Below, piece by piece: positions 42,267-50,784 of a stretch of DNA of 64,000 bases. A model generated the notes under the pieces. That model saw only the letters and a program-made list of their open reading frames with translations. It was not told the origin of the DNA and made no database searches. Within the stretch, counting starts at the first letter, position 1, and every line of letters starts with the position of its first letter. The translations under genes were made by a program, and so were the position numbers. Source of the DNA: Ruminococcus flavefaciens (GTDB taxonomy: Bacteria > Bacillota > Clostridia > Oscillospirales > Ruminococcaceae); contig JAMPAU010000001.1 of NCBI GenBank assembly GCA_023667045.1, positions 695,903 to 759,902 of the forward strand. Direction: 5' to 3'.

Positions 42267-42295
42267 ATTATATCACTGTCCGGTAATTTTTTCAA
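42267..42295 (-). promoter_or_regulatory. Promoter of recJ-relA
   Basis: Minus-strand TTGAAA (42290-42295), 17 bases, TATAAT (42267-42272). Confidence 0.8.
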
Positions 42296-42340
42296 TAGTA
42301 CAGTAATTAAATTTTTTCATTAAAATATTATCTGATTTTC

Positions 42341-42369
42341 TTGTATTATCACAGATTGTATGATATAAT
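42341..42369 (+). promoter_or_regulatory. Promoter of the leader peptide and exported protein pair
   Basis: TTGTAT (42341-42346), 17 bases, TATAAT (42364-42369). GTGAG and CTCAC shortly after can form a hairpin around the leader start. Confidence 0.7.
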
Positions 42370-42389
42370 AATTAAGTGTGAGGTATACT

Positions 42390-42473
42390 ATGGATAATTA
42401 TTTTTTTGAACATCTCACGCACTTTTTTGTAAATAATCAACAAAAAGTGAGGTGGCTTTATGAAAAGATTTAA
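42390..42473 (+). CDS. Candidate 27-residue leader peptide
   Basis: ATG 42390 lies five bases behind GAGGT and opens MDNYFFEHLTHFFVNNQQKV plus seven residues, stopping at TAA 42471-42473, 11 bases inside the following lipoprotein gene. The overlap suggests translational coupling: ribosomes finishing the leader open the next start. Aromatic-rich, no signal. Could be chance, but site spacing and overlap are good. Confidence 0.45.
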   Translation: MDNYFFEHLTHFFVNNQQKVRWLYEKI

Positions 42474-42933
42474 AGTTATAATTACGGTTATTTTAATTAT
42501 AATGCTGATGTCTTATGTAACAGGCTGTATGCATGATGACAGTGAAGTTTTGGAAAACATAGTATCGGCATCAGATATAGCAAGAATTGAAATAGAGAGT
42601 ACAAATTATTATCCTTATTATTATAGCAAATATATAGTTGATTTCGAAAGCAATACTGTTATGATAACCAGCGGAGACAGTCAAGGCGAGGAAGAAAAAA
42701 CCAGAAATTTCAGCGAAGAAAAAAAGGAAAATTTCGTCCGTAAAGCTAATATGTATGGCTTTTTCAACTGGAAAGAATCATATGAACCTATGGGAGAAGT
42801 AGATGACGGCAGATGTGAATACTTCCTTACAATATATAATGACGGCTCACAGCATGAAACATGGTGCGATAACGCCTATCCTATTACATATGACGAAATG
42901 TGGGACGCTTTCTTTGAAATGATAAGGGAGTAA
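42460..42933 (+). CDS. Lipoprotein of unknown function, paralog of next gene
   Basis: 157 residues: KRFKVIITVILIIMLMSYVT then a lipobox Cys (VTGC) at about residue 23. The exported part holds IARIEIESTNYYPYY, YIVDFESNTVM and KANMYGFFNWKESY, matched closely in the next gene. Unknown function. Behind GAGGTGG and overlapped by the leader peptide. Confidence 0.75.
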   Translation: MKRFKVIITVILIIMLMSYVTGCMHDDSEVLENIVSASDIARIEIESTNYYPYYYSKYIVDFESNTVMITSGDSQGEEEKTRNFSEEKKENFVRKANMYGFFNWKESYEPMGEVDDGRCEYFLTIYNDGSQHETWCDNAYPITYDEMWDAFFEMIRE

Positions 42934-42937
42934 GATT

Positions 42938-43408
42938 ATGAAAAAAGTTAAACTTAAAATAATAATTCCGGCACTAATAATGATTGCGGTGACGGTATTT
43001 GCAGTGTGGTATTTTTCTTTTTCTGACAGGAAAAGCCCGTCCGATATAGTAAGCATAAAAATAAGTTCCGAAGCACCACTTTTCAGTCGATATAATAAAT
43101 ATTTCATTGACTTCAACAGCAATACTGTTACAAAAACTGAAAGGGACGGCGACGACGAAAAAGAAAAAACTACTCATTTCAGCGACGTGGACAAGGAAAA
43201 TTTCGTCAATAAAGCTAATATGTACGGTTTCTTCAGTTGGAAAGAATCATATTTGGGCAAACGTCCTAATGACAATTATCTGATCGGTATCTGTATAACC
43301 TATAGTGACGGTTCGGAGCAGGATATATGCTTTCAAAGTCCGAATATACCACCCAGTTATGAGACAATGCAAGATGTTTTTCTTGAGACTTTCGGCTGTT
43401 TAATATAA
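42938..43408 (+). CDS. Membrane-anchored paralog of the preceding lipoprotein
   Basis: 156 residues with an N-terminal membrane anchor (IIIPALIMIAVTVFAVWYF) and no lipobox. Shares DFNSNTVTKTERD and KANMYGFFSWKESY with its neighbour, so a tandem duplication that changed membrane attachment. Four bases after the first gene. Ends at a terminator. Confidence 0.75.
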   Translation: MKKVKLKIIIPALIMIAVTVFAVWYFSFSDRKSPSDIVSIKISSEAPLFSRYNKYFIDFNSNTVTKTERDGDDEKEKTTHFSDVDKENFVNKANMYGFFSWKESYLGKRPNDNYLIGICITYSDGSEQDICFQSPNIPPSYETMQDVFLETFGCLI

Positions 43409-43445
43409 AAATCCGGAGCAGGTTAATACTGTTCCGGATTTCTGT
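43406..43445. terminator. Bidirectional terminator
   Basis: AATCCGGA pairs with TTCCGGATT (43410-43417 and 43432-43440) between the convergent exported-protein and ASCH genes. Confidence 0.85.
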
Positions 43446-43447
43446 TA

Positions 43448-43786
43448 TTAAAGTCTGATAAATTCAATGCCCAGTACGCCGTACTGTTCTTGTTTTTCTC
43501 TTGGGTAAAAATCGTCCATGTGGTCGGGGTCTGGAATTTCTTCCGGTTTATAGCCCATTTTTTCCTTAGGAATTTCCGCATACAGTTGACGGAAACTGTC
43601 AAAGTGATGTAGAGCGATAACTTCAACGGTTAATTTTTCGTCGGGGCTGTCAAGGTGTGAAAACTCTATATAATCCCCTGTTTTAATCTGCTTTCTTTTT
43701 TCGTCATTCAGACGTAATTCAACAGTTTTTCTGCCGTCTGAAATTTTCTGGAAAGGCTCATTTTTTAGGTGCATTCTGTGTATCAT
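43448..43786 (-). CDS. ASCH-domain protein
   Basis: 112 residues, MHLKNEPFQKISDGRKTVEL and RLNDEKRKQIKTGDYIEFSH: the GxKxxExR motif and beta-barrel of ASCH domains, PUA-related and thought to bind RNA or modified nucleotides. Overlaps the metallophosphoesterase gene by four bases (ATGA). Confidence 0.85.
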   Translation of the reverse strand: MIHRMHLKNEPFQKISDGRKTVELRLNDEKRKQIKTGDYIEFSHLDSPDEKLTVEVIALHHFDSFRQLYAEIPKEKMGYKPEEIPDPDHMDDFYPREKQEQYGVLGIEFIRL

Positions 43787-44451
43787 TCTATAACCTCCAC
43801 ATTGTCATATAGTATCTGAAATTTATCATTCACGAGGCGGTTTCTGTGGAAATGCCCTGCAAACCATTTTTTAAAGTCAAGTTTTCCGTAAAGGCATTCA
43901 AGCCAGACAGTAAGCTCAATGTCATTAATATCCGGCACAAGACCTATACAATATATCATGGATTCCGGTACGGTATGGGTAATAACATAATCTGCCTTGT
44001 AACCGCATTTTTCAAGAGTTTCGCCGGCGGTTTTGTAGTCGTCGCTGTCCGGAAGTTCTTCTGCCCACCAGCTTACGCCCTCTTTGCGAAGTGATTTGTC
44101 AACTGAGTAAGCACCGCCCATTGTGAAGAACGTTTTTCCCTCTATCGTGAAAAGCTGTCCACGCATAAGATGAACAATATTTCCGGCTATCCTGTGTACT
44201 TTACCGCCGTGCCATTCCTCAACCGGATATGTATTGAGCAGGCTGAAGTCTTCATGGTTGCCGTCAATAAAGGCAATGTTAAAGGGCAGGGCAGTAAGTT
44301 TGGCAAGCAGAAATCTGTGACGGGGGTCGTCCCATACAAAGCCGAAATCTCCGCATACAATGATGGTATCGTTTTTAGACGGCTTATAATCTCGTATTCT
44401 GTAGATAAAATCATTGTATTCGCCGTGAGTATCTCCTGTAATGTAAATCAT
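43783..44451 (-). CDS. Calcineurin-like metallophosphoesterase
   Basis: 222 residues with the family motifs in order: GDTHGEYNDF, CGDFGFVWDD, DGNHEDF, HTVPES and AGHFHRN. Substrate unknown; could be a nucleotide or RNA phosphoesterase given coupling to the ASCH gene. First gene of the pair, behind a consensus promoter. Confidence 0.88.
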   Translation of the reverse strand: MIYITGDTHGEYNDFIYRIRDYKPSKNDTIIVCGDFGFVWDDPRHRFLLAKLTALPFNIAFIDGNHEDFSLLNTYPVEEWHGGKVHRIAGNIVHLMRGQLFTIEGKTFFTMGGAYSVDKSLRKEGVSWWAEELPDSDDYKTAGETLEKCGYKADYVITHTVPESMIYCIGLVPDINDIELTVWLECLYGKLDFKKWFAGHFHRNRLVNDKFQILYDNVEVIE

Positions 44452-44473
44452 ATAATATCACCCCTCATATATA

Positions 44474-44502
44474 AATATAATCCTAAAAAATATATTTTGC
44501 AA
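44474..44502 (-). promoter_or_regulatory. Promoter of the metallophosphoesterase-ASCH pair
   Basis: Minus-strand TTGCAA (44497-44502), 17 bases, TATATT (44474-44479). Confidence 0.7.
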
Positions 44503-44604
44503 GCCTGTAAGTCAGTTTTCGGAAAATGTTCACAGAATGTTTACAATTTCAACCGCACACATCACCCTGCTCAGACGTTATACACTATGAAGGGAGGTTT
44601 ATAT

Positions 44605-45066
44605 GTGTCAATCGATTTGCACAGTCAGTATGACAAGATATACAGATACTGCTATATTCGGGTTCAAAGCCGTGAAAAAGCTGAGGACATAACACAGGAA
44701 ACCTTCCTTCGTTTTCTGGAAAAACCGCAGTATCACAACAAAAATAAAGACTTGCAGTACCTCTATACAATAGCTAAAAATATATGTATAGACGAATACC
44801 GCAAAAAGAATACAGAGGAACTGCCCGACGATTTGCCGGACAATTCCTGTAATGAAGAAACGATACTTACGAGCGTCGCACTGAACCACGCTCTTGAAAA
44901 ACTGCCCGACGAGGACAGGGAAATAATTCTGCTCCGCTACGTAAATGAAGAACCCGTCAGCGTGATAAGCAGACTGTATAATATATCAAGATTTGCACTT
45001 AACCGCAGGATAAAAAATATTCTTACAGCACTGCGGAATGAGTTTGAAAGGGAGGATTTGAAGTGA
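44605..45066 (+). CDS. ECF-type RNA polymerase sigma factor
   Basis: 153 residues from GTG 44605, six bases behind GGGAGGT; an in-frame ATG at 44587 lies before that site and is less likely. Region 2: YDKIYRYCYIRVQSREKAED and ITQETFLRFL. Region 4: LEKLPDEDREIILLRYVNEE and NISRFALNRRIKNIL. It heads an operon with a Thr-rich membrane protein and two dockerin proteins, so it probably controls a cell-surface or polysaccharide-related response. Confidence 0.88.
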   Translation: MSIDLHSQYDKIYRYCYIRVQSREKAEDITQETFLRFLEKPQYHNKNKDLQYLYTIAKNICIDEYRKKNTEELPDDLPDNSCNEETILTSVALNHALEKLPDEDREIILLRYVNEEPVSVISRLYNISRFALNRRIKNILTALRNEFEREDLK

Positions 45067-46439
45067 ATAAAAAGTCAAAAAAGACTTTAAAAAATGCTTT
45101 TAATATTCCTGAACCAAACCGGAAAGAACAGTTTTTCAACAGCCTTGAAACTAAACCGGAAAAACGTTTTTTTCCAAGTATTCCGCTGTATCTTTCAACG
45201 GCAGTCACTGCACTGATTGTATTAGGAGTGTGGGGCGGTATAAAAAATCTCCCCTATTTTCAACCGCCCGAAACTACAGATACACAGATTTACAGTGTAA
45301 GCACTTCAATGACAAATAATACGGAAAATAATATTATTATCACTACAACCGCCTTGTCGTCTTCCGGCAGTGATATAGTTCAGACTACTGCTGTAACTGA
45401 AATATCATATAAAAAATCCGTTCAGACTACAGCCACGTCCGGAACAGCCACAAAAGAAACACAAACTCAGAATACCACTCTGACCTCACGCCGTACAACA
45501 GGCACTCAAACTACAGATGTGACGACTTCCGGAAATCAGAATAAACCACCCGACGAAACAGAAGAAAATAATTCACTGCCCGAAACTACCAGAAGCACAG
45601 CTGTTACCGCACGTACTTCTGCAACTCATAAAACAACCGTTGCAACCACTACAGCCACACAGATAAAGACTACCGCATCGCTATTATATCCACAAATTGC
45701 CACCCAGACGACAACAAAATTTCAGAATTATACGCCTCCTAATACTACCACTCCGCATAGTGAGGACGAAGCACAGATAGTTACTACTACCACTGAAAAT
45801 AATGGCACTGCTCCTCCTTCTGTTGATGTACCAAAGCCGACTGAAAATGACTTCACAGTAACACCGACAGTACAGTATTATCCGTCCGGTGATGCCATAG
45901 ATATACGTACACTGCTTTCTAATGATAGTATATTTCCGCCGGAATTTGACCCCTCTCTGACAAACAGCGTACAGAATATAGAAAGTATAATAAAAGATTC
46001 AGACTTGATTGTTTTAGCTACCGTCAACAAAGTAATATATACCGGCATTGACAGCAAACCATACACTCAGGAGAATATCACTGTTTTAAATGCTATTTAC
46101 GGATTTATTCCGGAGGGTGCTAAAATTTCCGTATACAGTAAGGGCGGATATATTCCTGCCTCTGAATACTCCCCCGATATGTCTATTGACCTTGAAGAAG
46201 CTATTGAAAATAACTCAACTCTTTTCGACCCGTCTTTAAACAATAGCACTCCCTGTGAAAACAACATCTATTTGTACCTGCTCAATACAAACGACGGAGA
46301 TTTTCCGGACGGCAGTTACTCCCTTACGACCCTAAGTGATGTAAGCAAATTCCGTTACGAAAACGGCAACTATATAAATGTAAACAACAATAATCTTGTT
46401 CTGTCTTCCGAAGAACTTCATGATTATATATACAATTAA
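45063..46439 (+). CDS. Thr/Ser-rich single-pass membrane protein, possible sensor or anti-sigma partner
   Basis: 458 residues, GTG start overlapping the sigma gene stop by four bases. Cytoplasmic N-terminus (1-45), one helix (IPLYLSTAVTALIVLGVWGG), then about 210 residues very rich in Thr, a cell-wall-spanning linker, and a C-terminal domain of about 170 residues (SDLIVLATVNKVIYTG, PEGAKISVYSKGGYIP). It lacks the zinc anti-sigma HxxxCxxC motif. Position suggests signalling to the ECF factor, but the domain is not recognised. Confidence 0.7.
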   Translation: MNKKSKKTLKNAFNIPEPNRKEQFFNSLETKPEKRFFPSIPLYLSTAVTALIVLGVWGGIKNLPYFQPPETTDTQIYSVSTSMTNNTENNIIITTTALSSSGSDIVQTTAVTEISYKKSVQTTATSGTATKETQTQNTTLTSRRTTGTQTTDVTTSGNQNKPPDETEENNSLPETTRSTAVTARTSATHKTTVATTTATQIKTTASLLYPQIATQTTTKFQNYTPPNTTTPHSEDEAQIVTTTTENNGTAPPSVDVPKPTENDFTVTPTVQYYPSGDAIDIRTLLSNDSIFPPEFDPSLTNSVQNIESIIKDSDLIVLATVNKVIYTGIDSKPYTQENITVLNAIYGFIPEGAKISVYSKGGYIPASEYSPDMSIDLEEAIENNSTLFDPSLNNSTPCENNIYLYLLNTNDGDFPDGSYSLTTLSDVSKFRYENGNYINVNNNNLVLSSEELHDYIYN

Positions 46440-46451
46440 GGAGTTTTTTAT

Positions 46452-47639
46452 ATGAAAAAATTTTTATCAGCTTTAATGTCAGCTACAATGGCTTTATGTG
46501 CCGTGCCGATGACTTCCAATGCAGACTATGTAGAGTATACACTTCCCTATCAACCGGCAACGAGTGATGCAGACAGAGAAGAAATTTACAAACTAATAAG
46601 CCATGTAGAATACTATGTTGACGGAAATTCAGTTGTCTTTAACGGCGGAGGCAGTGACGACTTTGTGACAGTCACCGCACCCGACGCATATTTCACAACA
46701 GAAAGAACTGAAAATGATTTTATTTTCACGCCGGAGCAGGACGGTAAGTATATAGTTTCACGGGTATATCTTGTCAGTGAACCCATATATTACCCTATTG
46801 AACTGGAAATTTTTTACGACCTCATGGCAGACGTTACAGCACCTGCCGGTTATGGTTACGTCGAAGGAAAGTGTGATTATTACTTTCCGCTCATAAAGAA
46901 CTTTGAAATAACATACAGTTCCGAGACAGGCACAGAAGTTAGCTTACTGGGCGAACGCGACTATATGAATTATTCAAATGTAGGCGAGATAGCCGGTATA
47001 TCTTCCGTAAAAAAGGAAGACGAGTTCATAGAAATGGAAACGGACGAGATTTTCAATGACGCAAGCTATTATATTCTTGCCTCGCAAGTTTCACCAACTC
47101 CGTTTATATACTTTGATTATGTCGACGAAAACAAAAAAGACAAGTCCGTTTTATGCGTTAGAAACGGGTATGCGTGGGCTGATGGTGCTATTACAGTTAC
47201 CGGAAACGCTGAAAAAACAGATACTTTCAGTGGCGGAAGTGCTATCAGCGGTGATTTAGCGCAATCAACTTGTGATGTAGTTTTCTATACGCTTATAGAA
47301 CCTACCGGCGACGGTCTCGCTGAAATATATTACGACCCTAATTATAATAATCCGTATGATGTATATATTCAGCCGCTGACAATGATTCTTAACGTCGAGG
47401 ACGGACAGTTTATCCCACATATTGAGACAATCGGCGATGATTTCATGTACGGCGACATGAATTTTGATTATGAAGTAAATATTGCCGACGCTGTTCTTAT
47501 GAATAAATATCTTTTAGGCACAGCCAAATTTACTTCCACACAATATCAATGTGCCGACCTTAATTGTGACGGAACTGTTGATATATTCGATATGGTTCTT
47601 TTCAGACAGGAACTTACTACAGGAAAGGAGTTAAATTAA
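46452..47639 (+). CDS. Secreted protein with type I dockerin
   Basis: 395 residues. Signal peptide MKKFLSALMSATMALCAVPM with cleavage near SNA-DY. An uncharacterised beta-rich region of about 300 residues follows. The end is a type I dockerin with two calcium-loop repeats, GDMNFDYEVNIADAVLMNKY and DLNCDGTVDIFDMVLFRQ. Dockerins attach proteins to cohesin scaffolds (cellulosome or amylosome). No catalytic motif seen. Paralog of the next gene; overlap TAATG. Confidence 0.85.
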   Translation: MKKFLSALMSATMALCAVPMTSNADYVEYTLPYQPATSDADREEIYKLISHVEYYVDGNSVVFNGGGSDDFVTVTAPDAYFTTERTENDFIFTPEQDGKYIVSRVYLVSEPIYYPIELEIFYDLMADVTAPAGYGYVEGKCDYYFPLIKNFEITYSSETGTEVSLLGERDYMNYSNVGEIAGISSVKKEDEFIEMETDEIFNDASYYILASQVSPTPFIYFDYVDENKKDKSVLCVRNGYAWADGAITVTGNAEKTDTFSGGSAISGDLAQSTCDVVFYTLIEPTGDGLAEIYYDPNYNNPYDVYIQPLTMILNVEDGQFIPHIETIGDDFMYGDMNFDYEVNIADAVLMNKYLLGTAKFTSTQYQCADLNCDGTVDIFDMVLFRQELTTGKELN

Positions 47640-48820
47640 TGAAAAAATTTTTATCAGCTTTAATGTCAATGACGGTTGCTTTGTGTGCTGTGCCTGTTGT
47701 TTCGGTTGCAGAGAACGGCGAGACAGCAAGCAAACCGCTCCCCTACACTATATCCGGCGATACGCTTACTTTTGAGGGCGATAAAAATTATGACTACATA
47801 ATAAGTACACACTCTGATTTCAAAACCGAAAGAACTGATGATACTTACAGTTTCACGCTGGAAGAAAACGGTAAGTATATGATTTCAAGGGTATGGCTTG
47901 AGGAAAACATTATAGACTATCACATTGACGTTGACACCCTTTATAACCTTATACCCGATACTGACACTGAAATTCACCCTGTTATCAATGAGGGTATAGA
48001 CTGTCATTGTCATTATTTCTATCCGCATATTCAAAATTTTGAAGTTATATACTATACAAGTACAGGCATTAAAGAAGTCATTTTTTTAGGCGAACATTCT
48101 TTTTATAATAAAAATACCGTTGAAGAAATAAAAACAAAACCCTCATTGACGTGTTATGACTATACGGAAATGGAAACGTCGGATATTTTAGACCAGTCAG
48201 TTTATTACGCCCTTGCCTCCTCGCATATGTTGCTTGATGATTCAGGTGCGTTTTTCATGTACTATGATTACGGCTGGAATGACGAAAAAGACAGGTCGCT
48301 TTTCTGCGTTGACAGCGGACATTATAATCAGCAATACCCCGATTATATTGACATATCCGGCAACGCTACAATAACCAAAACCCTTGAGGGTGCAAGCTTT
48401 GTTGATGGCAACCTTGAATGCCCTACTCCTGATATGGTTGAATATACCATTATAGAGCCTTTCGCCGACGGATTCGCTGAAGTATATTCGTTTATTGTAA
48501 GCCCTATGTCGTCAACTATACTTACAATTGAAAACGGAAAGTTTATACCTCAGCGTCATTCACTGGGGTGTGAATTACCCGAATACGGCGATATTAACAT
48601 TGACGGATATATAAATATTGCCGACGCTGTTATATTCCAGAGGTATCTTTTAGGACAGACAAATCTTACACAAACACAGTATGCTTGTTCCGACTTGAAT
48701 TATGACGGAACTGTTGATATATTCGATATGGTTCTTTTAAGACAGCAGATTATTGAAGTCAATAATCTTGGTGTAAACTATTCCGGCGATGAATGCGGAA
48801 AAAATCCGGAAATTTCCTAA
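47639..48820 (+). CDS. Secreted dockerin protein, paralog of preceding gene
   Basis: 393 residues. Signal peptide MKKFLSALMSMTVALCAVPV nearly identical to the previous gene, similar middle part (FKTERTDDTYSFTLEENGKY against FTTERTENDFIFTPEQDGKY), and dockerin repeats GDINIDGYINIADAVIFQRY and DLNYDGTVDIFDMVLLRQ. A short extra tail follows the dockerin. Translation is coupled through the TAATG overlap. Probably non-enzymatic surface or scaffold-bound proteins under the ECF factor. Confidence 0.85.
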   Translation: MKKFLSALMSMTVALCAVPVVSVAENGETASKPLPYTISGDTLTFEGDKNYDYIISTHSDFKTERTDDTYSFTLEENGKYMISRVWLEENIIDYHIDVDTLYNLIPDTDTEIHPVINEGIDCHCHYFYPHIQNFEVIYYTSTGIKEVIFLGEHSFYNKNTVEEIKTKPSLTCYDYTEMETSDILDQSVYYALASSHMLLDDSGAFFMYYDYGWNDEKDRSLFCVDSGHYNQQYPDYIDISGNATITKTLEGASFVDGNLECPTPDMVEYTIIEPFADGFAEVYSFIVSPMSSTILTIENGKFIPQRHSLGCELPEYGDINIDGYINIADAVIFQRYLLGQTNLTQTQYACSDLNYDGTVDIFDMVLLRQQIIEVNNLGVNYSGDECGKNPEIS

Positions 48821-48834
48821 CTGCAAAAAAACTA

Positions 48835-48863
48835 TTGACAAAGTGAAAACAATGTGCTATAAT
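48835..48863 (+). promoter_or_regulatory. Promoter of the riboflavin operon
   Basis: TTGACA (48835-48840), 17 bases, TATAAT (48858-48863): perfect consensus, directly before the FMN riboswitch. Confidence 0.9.
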
Positions 48864-48869
48864 GAAAAC

Positions 48870-49035
48870 GTCTTCAGGGCAGGGTGTAATCCCCTACCGG
48901 CAGTTAAAGTCTGCGAGCCTACGGGTTGATTCGGTGAAACTCCGAAACCGACGGTTAAAGTCCGGATGTGAGAAGATATTATTATTCCACGCTGTATCTA
49001 TGCCCCGAAACATACGCTTTCGGGGTATTTTTTTA
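48870..49035 (+). promoter_or_regulatory. FMN riboswitch (RFN element) with terminator
   Basis: Aptamer at about 48870-48978 with the conserved blocks CAGGGTGTAATCCCCTACCG, GATTCGGTGAAACTCCG, CCGACGGTTAAAGTCCGGAT and GAGAAGA. The expression platform is a strong terminator, CCCCGAAA pairing with TTTCGGGG and TTTTTTT (49002-49034), 13 bases before ribD. FMN binding should end transcription and switch off riboflavin synthesis. Confidence 0.95.
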
Positions 49036-49047
49036 TAGGAGGTGCTT

Positions 49048-50133
49048 ATGAACCACGAAGAATACATGAAAATAGCCGTCGAACTTGCTGAAAAAGGCAT
49101 GGGCTTTGTAAATCCTAATCCAATGGTGGGAGCGGTAATCGTCAAGGACGGAAAAATTATCGGCAGAGGTTACCACAGAAAATACGGCGAACTCCACGCC
49201 GAAAGAAACGCTTTTGCTGACTGTACTGAAGACTGTTCCGGTGCGGATATGTATGTTACTCTTGAACCTTGCTGTCATCACGGAAAAACTCCGCCGTGTA
49301 CTGATATAATAATTGAAAAAAATATCAGACGTGTCTTTATAGGTTCGTCAGACCCTAACCCGAAAGTTGCCGGAAAGGGCGTACAGATTCTGAGAGAACA
49401 CGGCATAGAAGTGACAGAGGGCGTTTTAAAGGAAGAATGCGACCGAATCAATGAGATATTTTTTCATTATATAACTACCGGAAAACCTTTCGTCACCATG
49501 AAGTACGCAATGACTATGGACGGAAAAATTGCTTGCCGTACTGGTCTTTCAAAGTGGATAACCGCCGAACCGGCAAGACAGTATGTTCAGCATGAACGCA
49601 TGAGGCATTCTGCTATAATGGTAGGTGTAGGAACTGTTATCGCTGATAACCCTATGCTTAACTGCCGTCTTGAAAATAGTCGTAATCCGGTGCGTATAGT
49701 ATGCGATACAAATTTGCGTACTCCCATAGACTGCAACATAGTTAAGACTGCAAAAGAAATCCCGACTGTCATTGCCACCTGCTCAGATAATACGGAAAAA
49801 ATAACCCAGTATGAAAAATTCGGCTGTCGTGTCATGAGAGCTGGAGAATCTGAAAACCATATTGACTTAAAAAACCTTATGGATAAAATCGGTGCTGAAA
49901 AAATTGATAGTATACTTTTAGAGGGTGGAAGTGAATTAAACTATTCCGCACTTAAAGCAGGTATAGTAAATAAGATTCAGGCGTATGTTGCCCCTAAAAT
50001 CTTTGGAGGACAGGACGCTAAAACGGCAGTTTCCGGTTTCGGCGTTGACTGTCCAGATAGTGCCTATCATATCGTACGCACAGCAGTTAAACGCATAGGC
50101 GACGACTTTCTAATAGAAGGCTGGGTGAAGTGA
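49048..50133 (+). CDS. ribD: Riboflavin biosynthesis deaminase/reductase RibD
   Basis: 361 residues from ATG 49048 behind AGGAGGTG. N-terminal deaminase with zinc motifs HAERNAF and EPCCHHGKTPPC; C-terminal reductase from about 150 (FVTMKYAMTMDGKIACRTG, SILLEGGSELNYSAL). Catalyses the second and third steps from GTP. First gene of the operon. Confidence 0.97.
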   Translation: MNHEEYMKIAVELAEKGMGFVNPNPMVGAVIVKDGKIIGRGYHRKYGELHAERNAFADCTEDCSGADMYVTLEPCCHHGKTPPCTDIIIEKNIRRVFIGSSDPNPKVAGKGVQILREHGIEVTEGVLKEECDRINEIFFHYITTGKPFVTMKYAMTMDGKIACRTGLSKWITAEPARQYVQHERMRHSAIMVGVGTVIADNPMLNCRLENSRNPVRIVCDTNLRTPIDCNIVKTAKEIPTVIATCSDNTEKITQYEKFGCRVMRAGESENHIDLKNLMDKIGAEKIDSILLEGGSELNYSALKAGIVNKIQAYVAPKIFGGQDAKTAVSGFGVDCPDSAYHIVRTAVKRIGDDFLIEGWVK

Positions 50134-50775
50134 ATGTTTACCGGAATAATTGAAGAAGTCGGAACGGTCAAGGAAATCCGCCACAGCGGTGACAGTTCTT
50201 TTATAAAGATTCAAGCGGAAAAAATCTTTGAAGATATGCATATCGGCGACAGTATAGCGGTTAACGGTCTGTGCCTCACCGTGACAGAATTTGGTAATAA
50301 TATTTTCCGTGCGGACGTTATGAACGAAACTTTAAACCGTTCGTCTCTCGGCAGTCTTAAACAGGGCAGTCCGGTTAATCTGGAGCGTGCCATGTCTGCA
50401 AACGGTCGTTTCGGGGGGCATATAGTTTCCGGACATATCGACGGTACGGGCATTATCTCAGATATAAAAAATGACGGCATAGCCATATGGTACACGGTCA
50501 GCACTAAACCGGAAATTATGCAGTATATCGTTGAAAAAGGTTCAATAGCCATTGACGGCATAAGTCTGACGGTAGCCAAAGTTACGGAAAGCAGTTTCAG
50601 TGTTTCGATAATTCCGCATACTGCCGGAAATACTATTCTTTCCTATAAGAAAATCGGCGATACTGTCAACCTTGAAAATGACATTATCGGAAAGTATATC
50701 GAAAAATTCACCTGTCCGGAAAAAAGCAAGAGCAGTATTTCAATGGGATTTCTTGCGGAGAACGGTTTTATATAA
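50134..50775 (+). CDS. ribE: Riboflavin synthase alpha chain
   Basis: 213 residues with two lumazine-binding repeats: MFTGIIEEVGTVKEI and VNGLCLTVTEF, then FGGHIVSGHIDGTG and IDGISLTVAKV. Dismutates dimethylribityllumazine to riboflavin. Starts directly after the ribD TGA. Confidence 0.96.
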   Translation: MFTGIIEEVGTVKEIRHSGDSSFIKIQAEKIFEDMHIGDSIAVNGLCLTVTEFGNNIFRADVMNETLNRSSLGSLKQGSPVNLERAMSANGRFGGHIVSGHIDGTGIISDIKNDGIAIWYTVSTKPEIMQYIVEKGSIAIDGISLTVAKVTESSFSVSIIPHTAGNTILSYKKIGDTVNLENDIIGKYIEKFTCPEKSKSSISMGFLAENGFI

Positions 50776-50784
50776 GGAGAAAAA

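Noticed and set aside
44170..44604. Longer ECF sigma protein starting at 44170
   Set aside because: It would overlap the metallophosphoesterase on the other strand and add about 145 residues unlike any sigma factor; the GTG at 44605 has the ribosome binding site.
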